From an uncultured Leptospiraceae bacterium (GTDB lineage: Bacteria; Spirochaetota; Leptospiria; Leptospirales; Leptospiraceae): 12,722 nt of DNA. Where the stretch lies: assembly GCA_937924465.1 (NCBI GenBank), contig CALDSP010000335.1, forward strand, positions 1-12,722. Reading direction: 5' to 3'. The notes under the pieces are model-generated. The model was given only the letters and a program-made list of their open reading frames with translations. It was not told the DNA's origin and made no database searches. Positions 1 through 7,087 of the stretch are shown here, in pieces (within the stretch, counting starts at the first letter, position 1; each line of letters starts with the position of its first letter). The position numbers and the translations under genes are program-made.

Positions 1-219
1 GGTACACTTAGAGCAAATACAGATACTCATTTAAAATTAAATTCTGGAAACATAGGTTTACTTGATTTACAAAATGCAAATGCAAGACTTTTTAGCTTAG
101 AAGAAGTTCATGAAATACTGAAAGATTTTAAAAATATTCAAATTGGATATATGGAACGAGCCCCATTAGGAAAATTAGAAGAGAGGATTTGCCATTGGAT
201 TTTTCAAGCCCAGAACTAA
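1..219 (+). CDS. C-terminal fragment, probable SAM-dependent methyltransferase (5' end outside window)
   Basis: Frame 1 is open from the left edge to a TAA at 217-219, giving the last 72 residues of a protein that begins outside the window. The fragment carries no catalytic motif. Its ending resembles the C-terminal tail of many class I SAM methyltransferases: a helix-strand unit (FSLEEVHEILKDFKNIQIGY) followed by a basic stretch and a terminal strand CHWIFQAQN, similar to the 'hWiv..~K' endings of that fold. The base composition matches the neighbouring genes. The next gene is also a methyltransferase and starts inside this one, so the two are very likely co-transcribed. The family assignment rests on the tail alone and is tentative; that the frame is coding is much surer, from uninterrupted length and natural codon use. 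Confidence 0.55.
   Translation, partial: GTLRANTDTHLKLNSGNIGLLDLQNANARLFSLEEVHEILKDFKNIQIGYMERAPLGKLEERICHWIFQAQN
184..187 (+). promoter_or_regulatory. Shine-Dalgarno site deciding the TTG start of the methyltransferase
   Basis: AGGA within a GAGAGGA run lies 7 nt before the TTG at 195 and only 1 nt before the TTG at 189. It sits inside the 3' end of the upstream coding frame, which favours the TTG at 195 and translational coupling. Confidence 0.5.
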
Positions 220-1067
220 AAGATTGCCCATTTAAAAAAAAACATTGTGAGTGGAAATTTTTATTTCACTCAAAATACAAGGATTATAATTTACCTGTTT
301 ATCAATGCCAGTGTGGTTTTCAAACAATACATCCGAAACCAAAAATCCAAGAGCTTTATAATGAAAACTATTACACAGGGAAAGCCAACTATTCTTACAA
401 AGATGAAAGACAAACAGAAAAGTTTGATACTTTTGTATGGGATGCTAGACTAAAAAACATTCAAAAATTTATTTCTAATGGAAATTTTTTAGATATAGGT
501 TGTGCTTTTGGAGGATTTTTAGCAAGAGCAAAAGAATTTGGATTTACACCTTATGGAGTAGAAATTTCTCCCTATGCAGCAGGGTACGCTAAACAAAGAG
601 GAATCCAAGTTTATACTGGCAATTTTATAGATTTAGAATTACCAAAAAATTTTTTCCATGTAATTACTCTCATTGAAGTTTTGGAACATTTGCCAAATCC
701 TGAGTTCGTTTTTGATAAACTAGTAAGCATTTTAGCAGAAGGAGGACTTTTACTCATTCAAACAGCAAATTTTCGAGGCAAACAGGCAGTCACAGAAGGT
801 CCGAACTATCATTATTACTTACCAGGGCATTTGTATTATTATTCCGATTCTTTACTTATGGAAATTCTAAAAGAAAGAGGTATGAAAGATTTTAAAATTT
901 ATTATGGAGTAGACTTTTCTTTACTTGCAAAATTAAAAAAATCTAGAGGAAGTTTCAAATCATGGAAAGAATATTTTGCATGGTGGAGGATCTCTAAGTA
1001 TCATTTAAAAAGTAAATTTTTTCCCGGAAGCACTTCCAGTATGGTATTTTATGCTTTCAAAAAATAA
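195..1067 (+). CDS. Class I SAM-dependent methyltransferase (UbiG/Methyltransf_23-like)
   Basis: Transfers a methyl group from S-adenosylmethionine to an unknown acceptor; probably cytosolic. I prefer the TTG at 195 (290 aa): AGGA at 184-187 lies 7 nt upstream, whereas the in-frame TTG at 189 would leave only 1 nt. Numbering from 195: a cysteine-bearing N-terminal segment (C11, C18, C38, C40) ending in a CGFQTIHP turn, which looks like a degenerate version of the zinc ribbon found ahead of many sugar or small-molecule methyltransferases. Then come motif I LDIGCAFGGF (about 99-108), the acidic ribose-binding strand GVEIS (about 121-125), and the post-motif EVLEHLPNP (about 161-169) followed by a GGLLLIQTAN strand. 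The C-terminal 90 residues are rich in Tyr and basic residues and probably form the acceptor lid. The gene overlaps the upstream methyltransferase fragment by 25 nt. The fold is sure; the substrate cannot be inferred. Confidence 0.85.
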   Translation: MDFSSPELKDCPFKKKHCEWKFLFHSKYKDYNLPVYQCQCGFQTIHPKPKIQELYNENYYTGKANYSYKDERQTEKFDTFVWDARLKNIQKFISNGNFLDIGCAFGGFLARAKEFGFTPYGVEISPYAAGYAKQRGIQVYTGNFIDLELPKNFFHVITLIEVLEHLPNPEFVFDKLVSILAEGGLLLIQTANFRGKQAVTEGPNYHYYLPGHLYYYSDSLLMEILKERGMKDFKIYYGVDFSLLAKLKKSRGSFKSWKEYFAWWRISKYHLKSKFFPGSTSSMVFYAFKK

Positions 1068-1080
1068 AAAACTTTCTTCA

Positions 1081-1097
1081 CTCAAAAAATATTTGAG
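1081..1097. terminator. Weak bidirectional hairpin between convergent genes
   Basis: CTCAAA (1081-1086) and TTTGAG (1092-1097) form a 6-bp stem with a 5-nt loop in the 68-nt gap between the convergent methyltransferase and M48 genes. Read on the minus strand it is followed by a T-rich stretch (complement of about 1055-1075); on the plus strand the downstream T-runs are more distant. The stem is short and AT-rich, so this is a candidate only. Confidence 0.3.
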
Positions 1098-1135
1098 ATT
1101 GTCTTATAGTAAAACTTTAATTTTTTATAAACTAT

Positions 1136-2386
1136 TTAGTTTACGTTAGGCACTGATTGTTTTTTATATTCCTCTGCCAATTGAATTCTTTCTAATGTAG
1201 TTGGATGAGAACCATAAAAAAAACTAACCCAAGGATGAGGATTGAGTAAAGACTTATTATCCTTTGCCATCTTGATTTCTGACTCAATAAAAGAGTTCGG
1301 ATCATTTGTAACTTCAATTGCAAACTTGTCAGCACTAAGTTCCATTTTTCTGGAAATAAAACTATCTATAGGATTTAAAAAATAGTTTAAAAGTTGATAG
1401 AGAAACACTAAAACCACAAGATTACTTGCAAAAGATTCAAAAATAAAGATTTGAGACCTTTGTAAAACAATGTAAAACTTAAATAAAATCCAAAACAAAA
1501 CCAAACTTGAGATAAATTCTAAAAAAATCCCATACAAATTATGATCATATTTCCAATGTCCAATTTCATGAGCTAAAACAGAAAGAATTTCCTTTTCAGA
1601 ATGATTTTGAATTAAAGTGTCATATAAATAAATTTTTTTACGTTCTCCAAATCCAGTAAAGAATGCGTTTGTATGCTTAGAATATTCACTTTCTAAAATC
1701 ACGTTAATTTCTGAAAATTCAACTCCAGCTTTATTAGAAAGTTCTAATATACTTTTTTTTAAGTTACCTTCTTCAATCGGTTTGACTTCATAAAACATTG
1801 GCAAAATCAAAACAGGATATAAAATAGTCATAAAAAGCCCAATAATCAAACCTCCAAGAGGTGTAATCCAAAACCAAAATTTTGGAAATTTCTCAATTAC
1901 CCAAAGTATTAAAATACTACTTGGAACAATAAACAAAAACTCAAGAAATAAAGATTTAAGCTCTGTCCAAAACCAAAAACCAAGACTCATATTAGAAAAT
2001 TCAAATTCATGTTCAAGAACATATCCAAAGTAATAATTGAATGGTAAAAACACAAGAAACTGTAAAATAACTAAAACTGAAAAAAAGAAAATTTCGTGTA
2101 CAACTTTTTTGTTGTTTGCGAATTTATATAAATATTTTTCTAACTTTAAAAACCATCCAGAAAAAACGAGCCATAGAAATCCTAGCTCTTTCAATAAGAA
2201 TAAAATCACACTGACTCCAAACCCAGCTCTATGATAAATTAAACCATTTTGAAAATCTTCTTCTGTAAAGTATACGAAAACTTTTTCAAGAATTTCAGAA
2301 CGAGTGTCTGTAAGATAACTCAAAAATAATAAAATAAGTTTTATAATAAATTTAGTAACAAATAAGAAAAAAATTAAATTTTTCAA
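1136..2386 (-). CDS. M48 family membrane zinc metalloprotease, CAAX prenyl protease 1 (Ste24)-like
   Basis: An integral membrane zinc endopeptidase of 416 aa. Bacterial Ste24-like enzymes generally act in membrane-protein quality control, as the bacteria lack a prenylated substrate pathway. Visible features: hydrophobic segments at about 1-23, 57-79, 98-120, 145-163, 170-196, 285-305 and 317-335; the M48 N-terminal signature around YVLEHEFEFSN (about 122-132); the conserved SKHTNAFFTGFG strand (236-247); zinc motif HEIGH (H273, E274, H277); and the third ligand E349 in MELSADKFA, with D353. A HPTTLERI motif near the C-terminus (394-401) is also typical. The start codon is TTG at 2386-2384, with AAGGA 7 nt upstream, and the codon overlaps the TGA of purB as TTGA, which indicates translational coupling. 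All catalytic residues are present. The family is certain; the physiological substrate is unknown. Confidence 0.93.
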   Translation of the reverse strand: MKNLIFFLFVTKFIIKLILLFLSYLTDTRSEILEKVFVYFTEEDFQNGLIYHRAGFGVSVILFLLKELGFLWLVFSGWFLKLEKYLYKFANNKKVVHEIFFFSVLVILQFLVFLPFNYYFGYVLEHEFEFSNMSLGFWFWTELKSLFLEFLFIVPSSILILWVIEKFPKFWFWITPLGGLIIGLFMTILYPVLILPMFYEVKPIEEGNLKKSILELSNKAGVEFSEINVILESEYSKHTNAFFTGFGERKKIYLYDTLIQNHSEKEILSVLAHEIGHWKYDHNLYGIFLEFISSLVLFWILFKFYIVLQRSQIFIFESFASNLVVLVFLYQLLNYFLNPIDSFISRKMELSADKFAIEVTNDPNSFIESEIKMAKDNKSLLNPHPWVSFFYGSHPTTLERIQLAEEYKKQSVPNVN

Positions 2387-3681
2387 AGTCCAATCCTTTT
2401 ATAAATAAAATCAATATTACGTAAATAAGGTTCAATTTGAAAAATAGATTTTAAATCTTCTTGGCTAAGAACCCGAGTCACTTCTTCATCCTTTTCTAAT
2501 TCTCCCTTTAAATTCAAACTTAAGTTTGCCCAAACGTTCATTGCGTGACGTTGTACAATCTCATAAGCTTTCTCACGTGTCATTCCACCTTTTTCAATGA
2601 GAGTAAGCATGGCTTTTTGAGAAAATATAAGTCCTCTTGTTGTATGCAAAACTCTTTCTGAAGATTCAGGATAAACATGTAAATTTTGAATTACGTAAGT
2701 CATTTTTTCTAGAATATAATCTAGAGCAATTGTAGAGTCTGGAATAATAATGCGTTCTGCGCTAGAATGAGAAATATCTCTTTCATGCCAAAGAGGTTGA
2801 TTTTGATATGCTACTTGCGCATTAGAACGAATGACTCTTGCAATTCCAGAAATTCTCTCACATATTACAGGATTACGTTTATGAGGCATAGCAGAGGAGC
2901 CCTTTTGTCCCTTTGCAAATGGTTCCTCAACCTCTCGTCCTTCTGTTTTCTGAAGAAGTCGGATTTCTGTTGCAAAACGATCCAAACTGGAAGCAATAAT
3001 CCCTAGTACACTCATATAAAATGAATGTCTATCACGAGTAATAACTTGAGTTGTAATTGGATCAACTTTTAGATTTAGTTTATTACAAATGTATTCTTCC
3101 ACGTCTGGCTCTGTGTTAGAATAAGTTCCCACTGCCCCAGAAAATTTTCCTACTCTAATTTCTTCTTTGGCTTGTTCTAAGCGCGTAACGTTTCGTTTCA
3201 TTTCCTCATAAAATAAAGCAAACTTTAAACCTAGAGTCATTGGCTCTGCATGAATTCCATGAGAACGTCCAATACAAGGAGTATGTTTGTATTCAAGAGC
3301 TTTTTGTTTTATAACATCAAGCAATGTCGCACAACGTCCTAGTAAAACATCTACAGCTTGAACCATTTGATAGCAAAGAGCAGTGTCTCCAATATCGGAA
3401 GAGGTAAGTCCATAATGCACATGCCTAGAGGCTGGACCAATGTATTTTGCCATATTTGTTAAAAAAGCAATAACATCATGCTGTAAGGTCTTTTCAAGTT
3501 CTAAAATCTCATCAACAACAAAATGAGCTTTCTTTTGAATTTCTTCTAACTCAATTTGGGGAATTTCTCCTTTTTTGGCTCTTGCCTCACAAGCAAGAAT
3601 TTCAATTTTTTTCCAAATTTCAAATTTGTTTTGTAAACTCCAAATTTTTGTAATCTCGGGATTGCTATACCTTTCTATCAT
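2383..3681 (-). CDS. purB: Adenylosuccinate lyase
   Basis: Catalyses two beta-eliminations in purine synthesis: SAICAR to AICAR plus fumarate, and adenylosuccinate to AMP plus fumarate. It acts in the cytosol as a homotetramer. At 432 aa it has the normal length for the short (Bacillus/Thermotoga-type) family. Key elements are present: H68 in LQHDV; the SSDIGDT segment (94-100); H141 in GRSHGIHAEP, at the same number as the catalytic His of the B. subtilis enzyme; and the fumarase/aspartase signature GSSAMPHKRNP (261-271) with the catalytic serine loop S262/S263. The ATG at 3681-3679 has a GAGGAA ribosome site a few nt upstream. It is the first gene of a two-gene minus-strand unit with the M48 protease. 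Only 42 nt separate it from the divergent globin, so its promoter probably extends into the globin gene. Confidence 0.97.
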   Translation of the reverse strand: MIERYSNPEITKIWSLQNKFEIWKKIEILACEARAKKGEIPQIELEEIQKKAHFVVDEILELEKTLQHDVIAFLTNMAKYIGPASRHVHYGLTSSDIGDTALCYQMVQAVDVLLGRCATLLDVIKQKALEYKHTPCIGRSHGIHAEPMTLGLKFALFYEEMKRNVTRLEQAKEEIRVGKFSGAVGTYSNTEPDVEEYICNKLNLKVDPITTQVITRDRHSFYMSVLGIIASSLDRFATEIRLLQKTEGREVEEPFAKGQKGSSAMPHKRNPVICERISGIARVIRSNAQVAYQNQPLWHERDISHSSAERIIIPDSTIALDYILEKMTYVIQNLHVYPESSERVLHTTRGLIFSQKAMLTLIEKGGMTREKAYEIVQRHAMNVWANLSLNLKGELEKDEEVTRVLSQEDLKSIFQIEPYLRNIDFIYKRIGL

Positions 3682-3723
3682 TTTTTCCTCGTCAATTTAT
3701 CAATAACTTAACAACTTGGATAT

Positions 3724-4143
3724 ATGCAAAGAGAAATTTACGTTCCTCCCACAGGCCCACCCCAAGAACCAATTATCCCTAAAGAAACTTTTCAAATTTT
3801 AGGAGAAGAAAAAATTCGTAGGTTAGTTCATAACTTTTATAAAAAGTTAGAAACTTCTGAAATTCGAAATATGTTTCCGAAAAACATGGAAGAGAGTGCT
3901 GAAAAAAGTGCAGACTTTATGGTACAAGTTTTAGGAGGACCTCCTTTGTATTCCATGAAGTATGGACCACCTCGTATGCGTGCCCGACATTTGCCTTTTA
4001 TAATTGATGAAAAAGCAAGAAGAATTTGGCTTGGTTGCTACAGACAAGCTCTAAATGAAAGTGATATTCCAGAGGAACAAAAAGAATTGATTTGGAAATT
4101 TCTTGTAAACTTTTCAGCATGGATGGTAAACACAAAAGGTTAA
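3724..4143 (+). CDS. Group II (trHbO-type) truncated haemoglobin
   Basis: A haem-binding 2-on-2 globin of 139 aa; members bind O2, and several handle NO or peroxide or interact with respiratory components. Markers: the B-helix Tyr (Y39 in HNFYKKL), F51 as probable CD1, and the group II block GGPPLYSMKYGPPRMRARH, with H89 as the proximal (F8) ligand. PFII follows, then W102 in RIWLGCY as the invariant G8 Trp of groups II and III. An 18-residue Pro-rich N-terminal tail (PPTGPPQEP) precedes the A helix. The ATG at 3724 has only a weak TTGGA ribosome site upstream. The gene ends 3 nt before glpD, so the two form an operon, which suggests an oxygen or respiratory role. The precise ligand chemistry cannot be read from the sequence. 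Confidence 0.9.
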   Translation: MQREIYVPPTGPPQEPIIPKETFQILGEEKIRRLVHNFYKKLETSEIRNMFPKNMEESAEKSADFMVQVLGGPPLYSMKYGPPRMRARHLPFIIDEKARRIWLGCYRQALNESDIPEEQKELIWKFLVNFSAWMVNTKG

Positions 4144-4146
4144 CTT

Positions 4147-5757
4147 ATGGAAATAGATAAAAACACAGTTTATGATGTTTGTATTATTGGAGGTGGAATT
4201 ACAGGTGCCAATATTCTTTGGGACTCTACCCTTAGAGGACTCAAAGCCATTTTGTTTGAAAAAAATGATTATGCCTCTGGAACATCCCAAGCCACTTCTA
4301 AAATGATTCATGGTGGACTACGTTATTTAAAGAATTTGGAATTTAGTTTAGTTAGAGAATCCTTACTTGAAAGACATTACTTAGCAAGAATTACTCCTCA
4401 CGCGTTACGTCCTTTAGGTTACTTACTTCCAGTATATTCTTATAAAGATAAAAGTCTTTTGAATATAGGTCTTACGTTATACGACATTTTATCTTTTGGA
4501 AAAAATTTTCATATTTCAAATGATTTACAAATTCCAAATCATGAATTTTTATCAAAACAGAGAACTATCATTGAAGATCCAAACATTCCAAGAGAAAACC
4601 TTTTAGGATCCTTTCTCTATTATGATTATCAAAATATCAACCCCGAACGTCACACGACAGAATTTATTTTCTCTGCAAAAAATAGAGGAGGCTTAGCTTT
4701 TAATTATACAGAAGTGATAAAAGTTGATAAAAAAGAAGAAATTTTTTTAGTCACAGTAAAAGATAAAATCAAAGAAGAAACCTATCAAATACAATCTAAA
4801 ACTCTTGTAAATGCTACAGGTCCTTGGGCAGATTTTTTAGAAGCTATTTTAGATATTGGAGATTCTAAACCTCTGGTTCGCTCCAAAGGAATTCATATAA
4901 TAGTTAGAAATATTACGGGAAAAAATACTTATATTATTCAAACTAAAAAGAAGTCTCATCTTTTTGTAATTCCATGGAGAGGTATGACTATAATTGGCAC
5001 AACCGATGTTCAGTTTGATTTGCATCCTGATGAGCTTCGAGTAACCAAAAATGATATTAAAGAACTTATCAAAGAATACAATGAGCATTCAAACATTCCC
5101 GTAAATATCCATGATGTAGTAAATTTTTATGCAGGACTTAGACCTTTAGTTTATGATCCCGCCGAACAGAGCACTTATAAAATTTCTCGCAAACCTGAAA
5201 TTATAAATCATAAAGATTCAGGTATAGAAGGTTTCTTTACTGTTCTGGGAGGGAAATATACTACAAGTCGTAGAGTAGCAGAAAATTTAGTAAATATGAT
5301 CTGCGATTATCTCCCGGGAAAATGGGCACAGTGTAAAACAAAAATTATACCATTAGATGGAGGTCAGTTTTCAGATTTTCCAATTTTATTAAGGGATTTA
5401 AAGAAAAAATTTCCTAAAGAACCAGAAGAAAAAATTTATTATCTTGCTTATCGCTATGGTTCACAAGCAAGTGAAGTATTAAAAACTCGTTGTACTATGG
5501 ATTTTGGCTTTTTCCAATTGGAAAGTTCCAATGAAAAGTACTATCCAGAAGAAATTACTTACATTCTTCAAAAAGAAGATATAAAACATATCAGCGATTT
5601 TTATATGAGAAGGTCTGGAATTGGAAATCTAGGAAAGCCTTCGGCAAAAATACAAAAAATTATTCAACAAATTTACAAAAAAGTTTCTAAAAAAGAAATG
5701 GAAGAAGTCAGAAAAGAATGCAGAGAATGGTTATCTAAATATGAACTTAAGGATTAG
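4147..5757 (+). CDS. glpD: FAD-dependent glycerol-3-phosphate dehydrogenase
   Basis: Oxidises sn-glycerol-3-phosphate to dihydroxyacetone phosphate and passes electrons to membrane quinone; a peripheral membrane flavoenzyme linking glycerolipid breakdown to respiration. At 536 aa it is of family length. Features: N-terminal Rossmann motif GGGITG (15-20) with E38 at the end of the second strand; the signature SKMIHGGLRYL (51-61); VRSKGIH (244-250); a PWRGMTIIGTTD strand (276-287); GLRPLV (330-335); GGKYTTSRRVAENLV (368-382); and a helical C-terminal DAO_C domain from about 405. The ATG lies 3 nt after the globin stop, and AAAGG at the globin end can act as its ribosome site. There is no glpF or glpK nearby in the window. 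Its tail overlaps the convergent small gene by 11 nt. The anaerobic GlpA type is an alternative, but the single-gene layout favours GlpD. Confidence 0.93.
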   Translation: MEIDKNTVYDVCIIGGGITGANILWDSTLRGLKAILFEKNDYASGTSQATSKMIHGGLRYLKNLEFSLVRESLLERHYLARITPHALRPLGYLLPVYSYKDKSLLNIGLTLYDILSFGKNFHISNDLQIPNHEFLSKQRTIIEDPNIPRENLLGSFLYYDYQNINPERHTTEFIFSAKNRGGLAFNYTEVIKVDKKEEIFLVTVKDKIKEETYQIQSKTLVNATGPWADFLEAILDIGDSKPLVRSKGIHIIVRNITGKNTYIIQTKKKSHLFVIPWRGMTIIGTTDVQFDLHPDELRVTKNDIKELIKEYNEHSNIPVNIHDVVNFYAGLRPLVYDPAEQSTYKISRKPEIINHKDSGIEGFFTVLGGKYTTSRRVAENLVNMICDYLPGKWAQCKTKIIPLDGGQFSDFPILLRDLKKKFPKEPEEKIYYLAYRYGSQASEVLKTRCTMDFGFFQLESSNEKYYPEEITYILQKEDIKHISDFYMRRSGIGNLGKPSAKIQKIIQQIYKKVSKKEMEEVRKECREWLSKYELKD

Positions 5758-6076
5758 AATTTTTCTCTTCTGGTTTTTCATTTGGGTTTTGTTCTTCATT
5801 ATTTCTTAAGTCCTGTTGTTTTTCAATTTGATTTAAATCCTGTTCAATTTGATCCAAAATATTATCTAGAAAATCTAATTTTTCATGAATTCCTTCTAAT
5901 TCCCGTTCCTCTTTAGGAGAAATCTTACTTTTTTTTTGGTTTTTTCGAACAGAAATAAAACTAATCCAATTTTTACTACTCAAAGTGTAATAAGCTGCCC
6001 CATGATTCCAGTTTAAAGCAAATATATCAAATAAAAAAGGAAATAAAAGTCCAAAAAGTAAGAATAATTTTTTCAT
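5747..6076 (-). CDS. Small secreted coiled-coil protein of unknown function
   Basis: 109 aa; I do not recognise a family. Residues 1-20 form a signal peptide (MKKLFLLFGLLFPFLFDIFA) with likely cleavage before LNWN. An aromatic segment follows (about 22-44: Trp, Tyr, Phe), then a Lys-rich patch (RKNQKKSKISPK, about 44-55). Next is a charged helix of about 35 residues with Leu/Ile spacing compatible with a coiled coil (about 56-91), and an Asn/Glu/Pro-rich tail. The ATG has AGGA about 8 nt upstream, which together with the signal peptide supports a real gene. Its stop lies 11 nt inside the end of glpD on the opposite strand. It is probably periplasmic; an inner-membrane anchor is possible if the leader is not cleaved. 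Confidence 0.7.
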   Translation of the reverse strand: MKKLFLLFGLLFPFLFDIFALNWNHGAAYYTLSSKNWISFISVRKNQKKSKISPKEERELEGIHEKLDFLDNILDQIEQDLNQIEKQQDLRNNEEQNPNEKPEEKNSNP

Positions 6077-6319
6077 TACAAAAATCCTGTAAAGTCTATA
6101 TAAGAGTTTTAATTATTTTGAGAATGGTAGAATTTTAACTTGGAAACTTTTTCCTAACTTTTCTTATAAAAATTTTAATTTCAAGAATTACAATCAAATA
6201 AAATTAAATAGTATTTTTCTTATAAATGATAGACTACAAAATAAGCTAAAAAAAAATGAAAATTAAATCATATTCTTAAAAAATTTATATTTTTTTAAGC
6301 CATCGGAAAAACTCCTACA
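6077..6319. other. AT-rich divergent intergenic region
   Basis: 243 nt, the longest non-coding stretch in the window, between the minus-strand small secreted gene and the plus-strand beta-barrel gene. It is almost entirely A/T with no credible ORF or RNA gene. It contains a 12-nt direct repeat (TTTTCTTATAAA at 6159-6170 and 6215-6226), each copy ending in a TATAAA -10-like hexamer, so it presumably holds both divergent promoters. Confidence 0.6.
6140..6170 (+). promoter_or_regulatory. Candidate promoter for the beta-barrel gene
   Basis: TTGGAA (6140-6145, 4/6 match to the -35 consensus) and TATAAA (6165-6170, 5/6 match to -10) are separated by 19 nt, slightly longer than ideal. A second TATAAA at 6221-6226 in the repeated 12-mer has no good -35. 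In sequence this AT-rich such matches arise easily by chance. Confidence 0.22.
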
Positions 6320-6973
6320 ATGCACTCTCTTCGAATATTTTTGTTAAACTCTTTTACTTTATTCTTATTACTGTTTTGTTTATTTTCTAATCTATCTCTC
6401 CAAGCTGTGGATGTAGAAGAGTCGATTCCTTTTGAATTAGGGTTTTGGTTGGGTTCTGCAAATCCTTTCCCTGGCTCTGAAACAAATAAAGTTTTAGACT
6501 CTGGACTGGGACTAGGACTCTTTGGGCGTTGGCAATGGCCCAAAATTTTTTATACAGAACTTGGAATTGGATATTCCAACTATCTTTCAAAAACAGAAAA
6601 AGGACTTACCGCAATTCCTGTTTACGGAAGCCTAGCTTATAAACTTCCCTTTGATTGGCCCGTTTCTTTATTTGTGAAAGGAGGTATGGGTGTGGCTTAT
6701 GTAATTGCTCGTCCTGCTAACTTAGCTAAGTGGGATCCTATGGCTCTTCTTGGTTTTGAAGTCAGTTTTGTGGCTGGAAAAAAAGTAAGAATTGGACTTC
6801 GAACTGATTACCATAGAATTTTTGAAACTATTTTAACCTCTCCCCCTCCCGAAACACAAAGATATTATCTCTCTCCTGTAGATAGAGATTTTAGATTGTA
6901 CAATCCAAACTATTATAAATTGAAAGATGCTGAGTTTTTTTATTTTTCTTTAATGTTAAGTTTTTTAATTTAA
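6320..6973 (+). CDS. Probable outer-membrane beta-barrel protein, hypothetical
   Basis: 217 aa. A signal peptide occupies 1-29 (hydrophobic core FLLLFCLFSNLSL, cleavage about LQA|VD). The mature part alternates short amphipathic strands rich in Gly, Tyr, Phe and Leu: about 38-45, 62-70, 76-86, 98-108, 115-127, 141-151 and 156-165. It finishes with an aromatic-rich final strand FFYFSLMLSFLI at the very C-terminus. This is the layout of a small, roughly 8-stranded barrel. A longer loop (about 170-200) with SPPPETQ and many Tyr/Asn would face outside. The ATG has GGAAAA about 9 nt upstream. It appears to stand alone, with a probable terminator after it. The specific function is unknown; the outer-membrane call is inferred from strand pattern and termination, not from a recognised family motif. 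Confidence 0.7.
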   Translation: MHSLRIFLLNSFTLFLLLFCLFSNLSLQAVDVEESIPFELGFWLGSANPFPGSETNKVLDSGLGLGLFGRWQWPKIFYTELGIGYSNYLSKTEKGLTAIPVYGSLAYKLPFDWPVSLFVKGGMGVAYVIARPANLAKWDPMALLGFEVSFVAGKKVRIGLRTDYHRIFETILTSPPPETQRYYLSPVDRDFRLYNPNYYKLKDAEFFYFSLMLSFLI

Positions 6974-6996
6974 ATTTTCTATTTAATTTTCAAATA

Positions 6997-7041
6997 CTAG
7001 AAGTTTAAAAAACTCTTAGGAAAAAAAATTTATCTTTTTTT
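6997..7041 (+). terminator. Probable intrinsic terminator after the beta-barrel gene
   Basis: A stem formed by 6997-7006 and 7010-7019 (CTAGAAGTTT with AAACTCTTAG, loop AAA) has eight Watson-Crick pairs, one G-T pair and one mismatch. It begins 23 nt after the stop codon. An A8 run (7021-7028) and a T7 run (7035-7041) follow, able to form a second stem or supply the U-tract. The low GC content of the stem limits confidence. Confidence 0.42.
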
Positions 7042-7087
7042 ATGAAAATTCAAAATTTTAAATAAGATTCTTATAGGTAACTGAATC

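Noticed and set aside
4849..5088. Minus-strand 79-codon frame inside glpD, and similar short frames inside purB, M48, kinase and methyltransferase genes
   Set aside because: All lie wholly within well-supported genes on the other strand or frame, with no ribosome site, domain or natural composition.
6076..6092. Small hairpin TTACA/TGTAA enclosing the ribosome site of the small secreted gene, as a riboregulator
   Set aside because: Only a 5-bp AT-rich stem; far too weak to claim a thermosensor or riboswitch.
6365..6379. Possible lipoprotein lipobox (LLFC) in the beta-barrel protein leader
   Set aside because: Phe before Cys is unfavourable even for loose spirochaetal lipoboxes, and a normal signal peptidase I site (LQA|VD) follows nine residues later.
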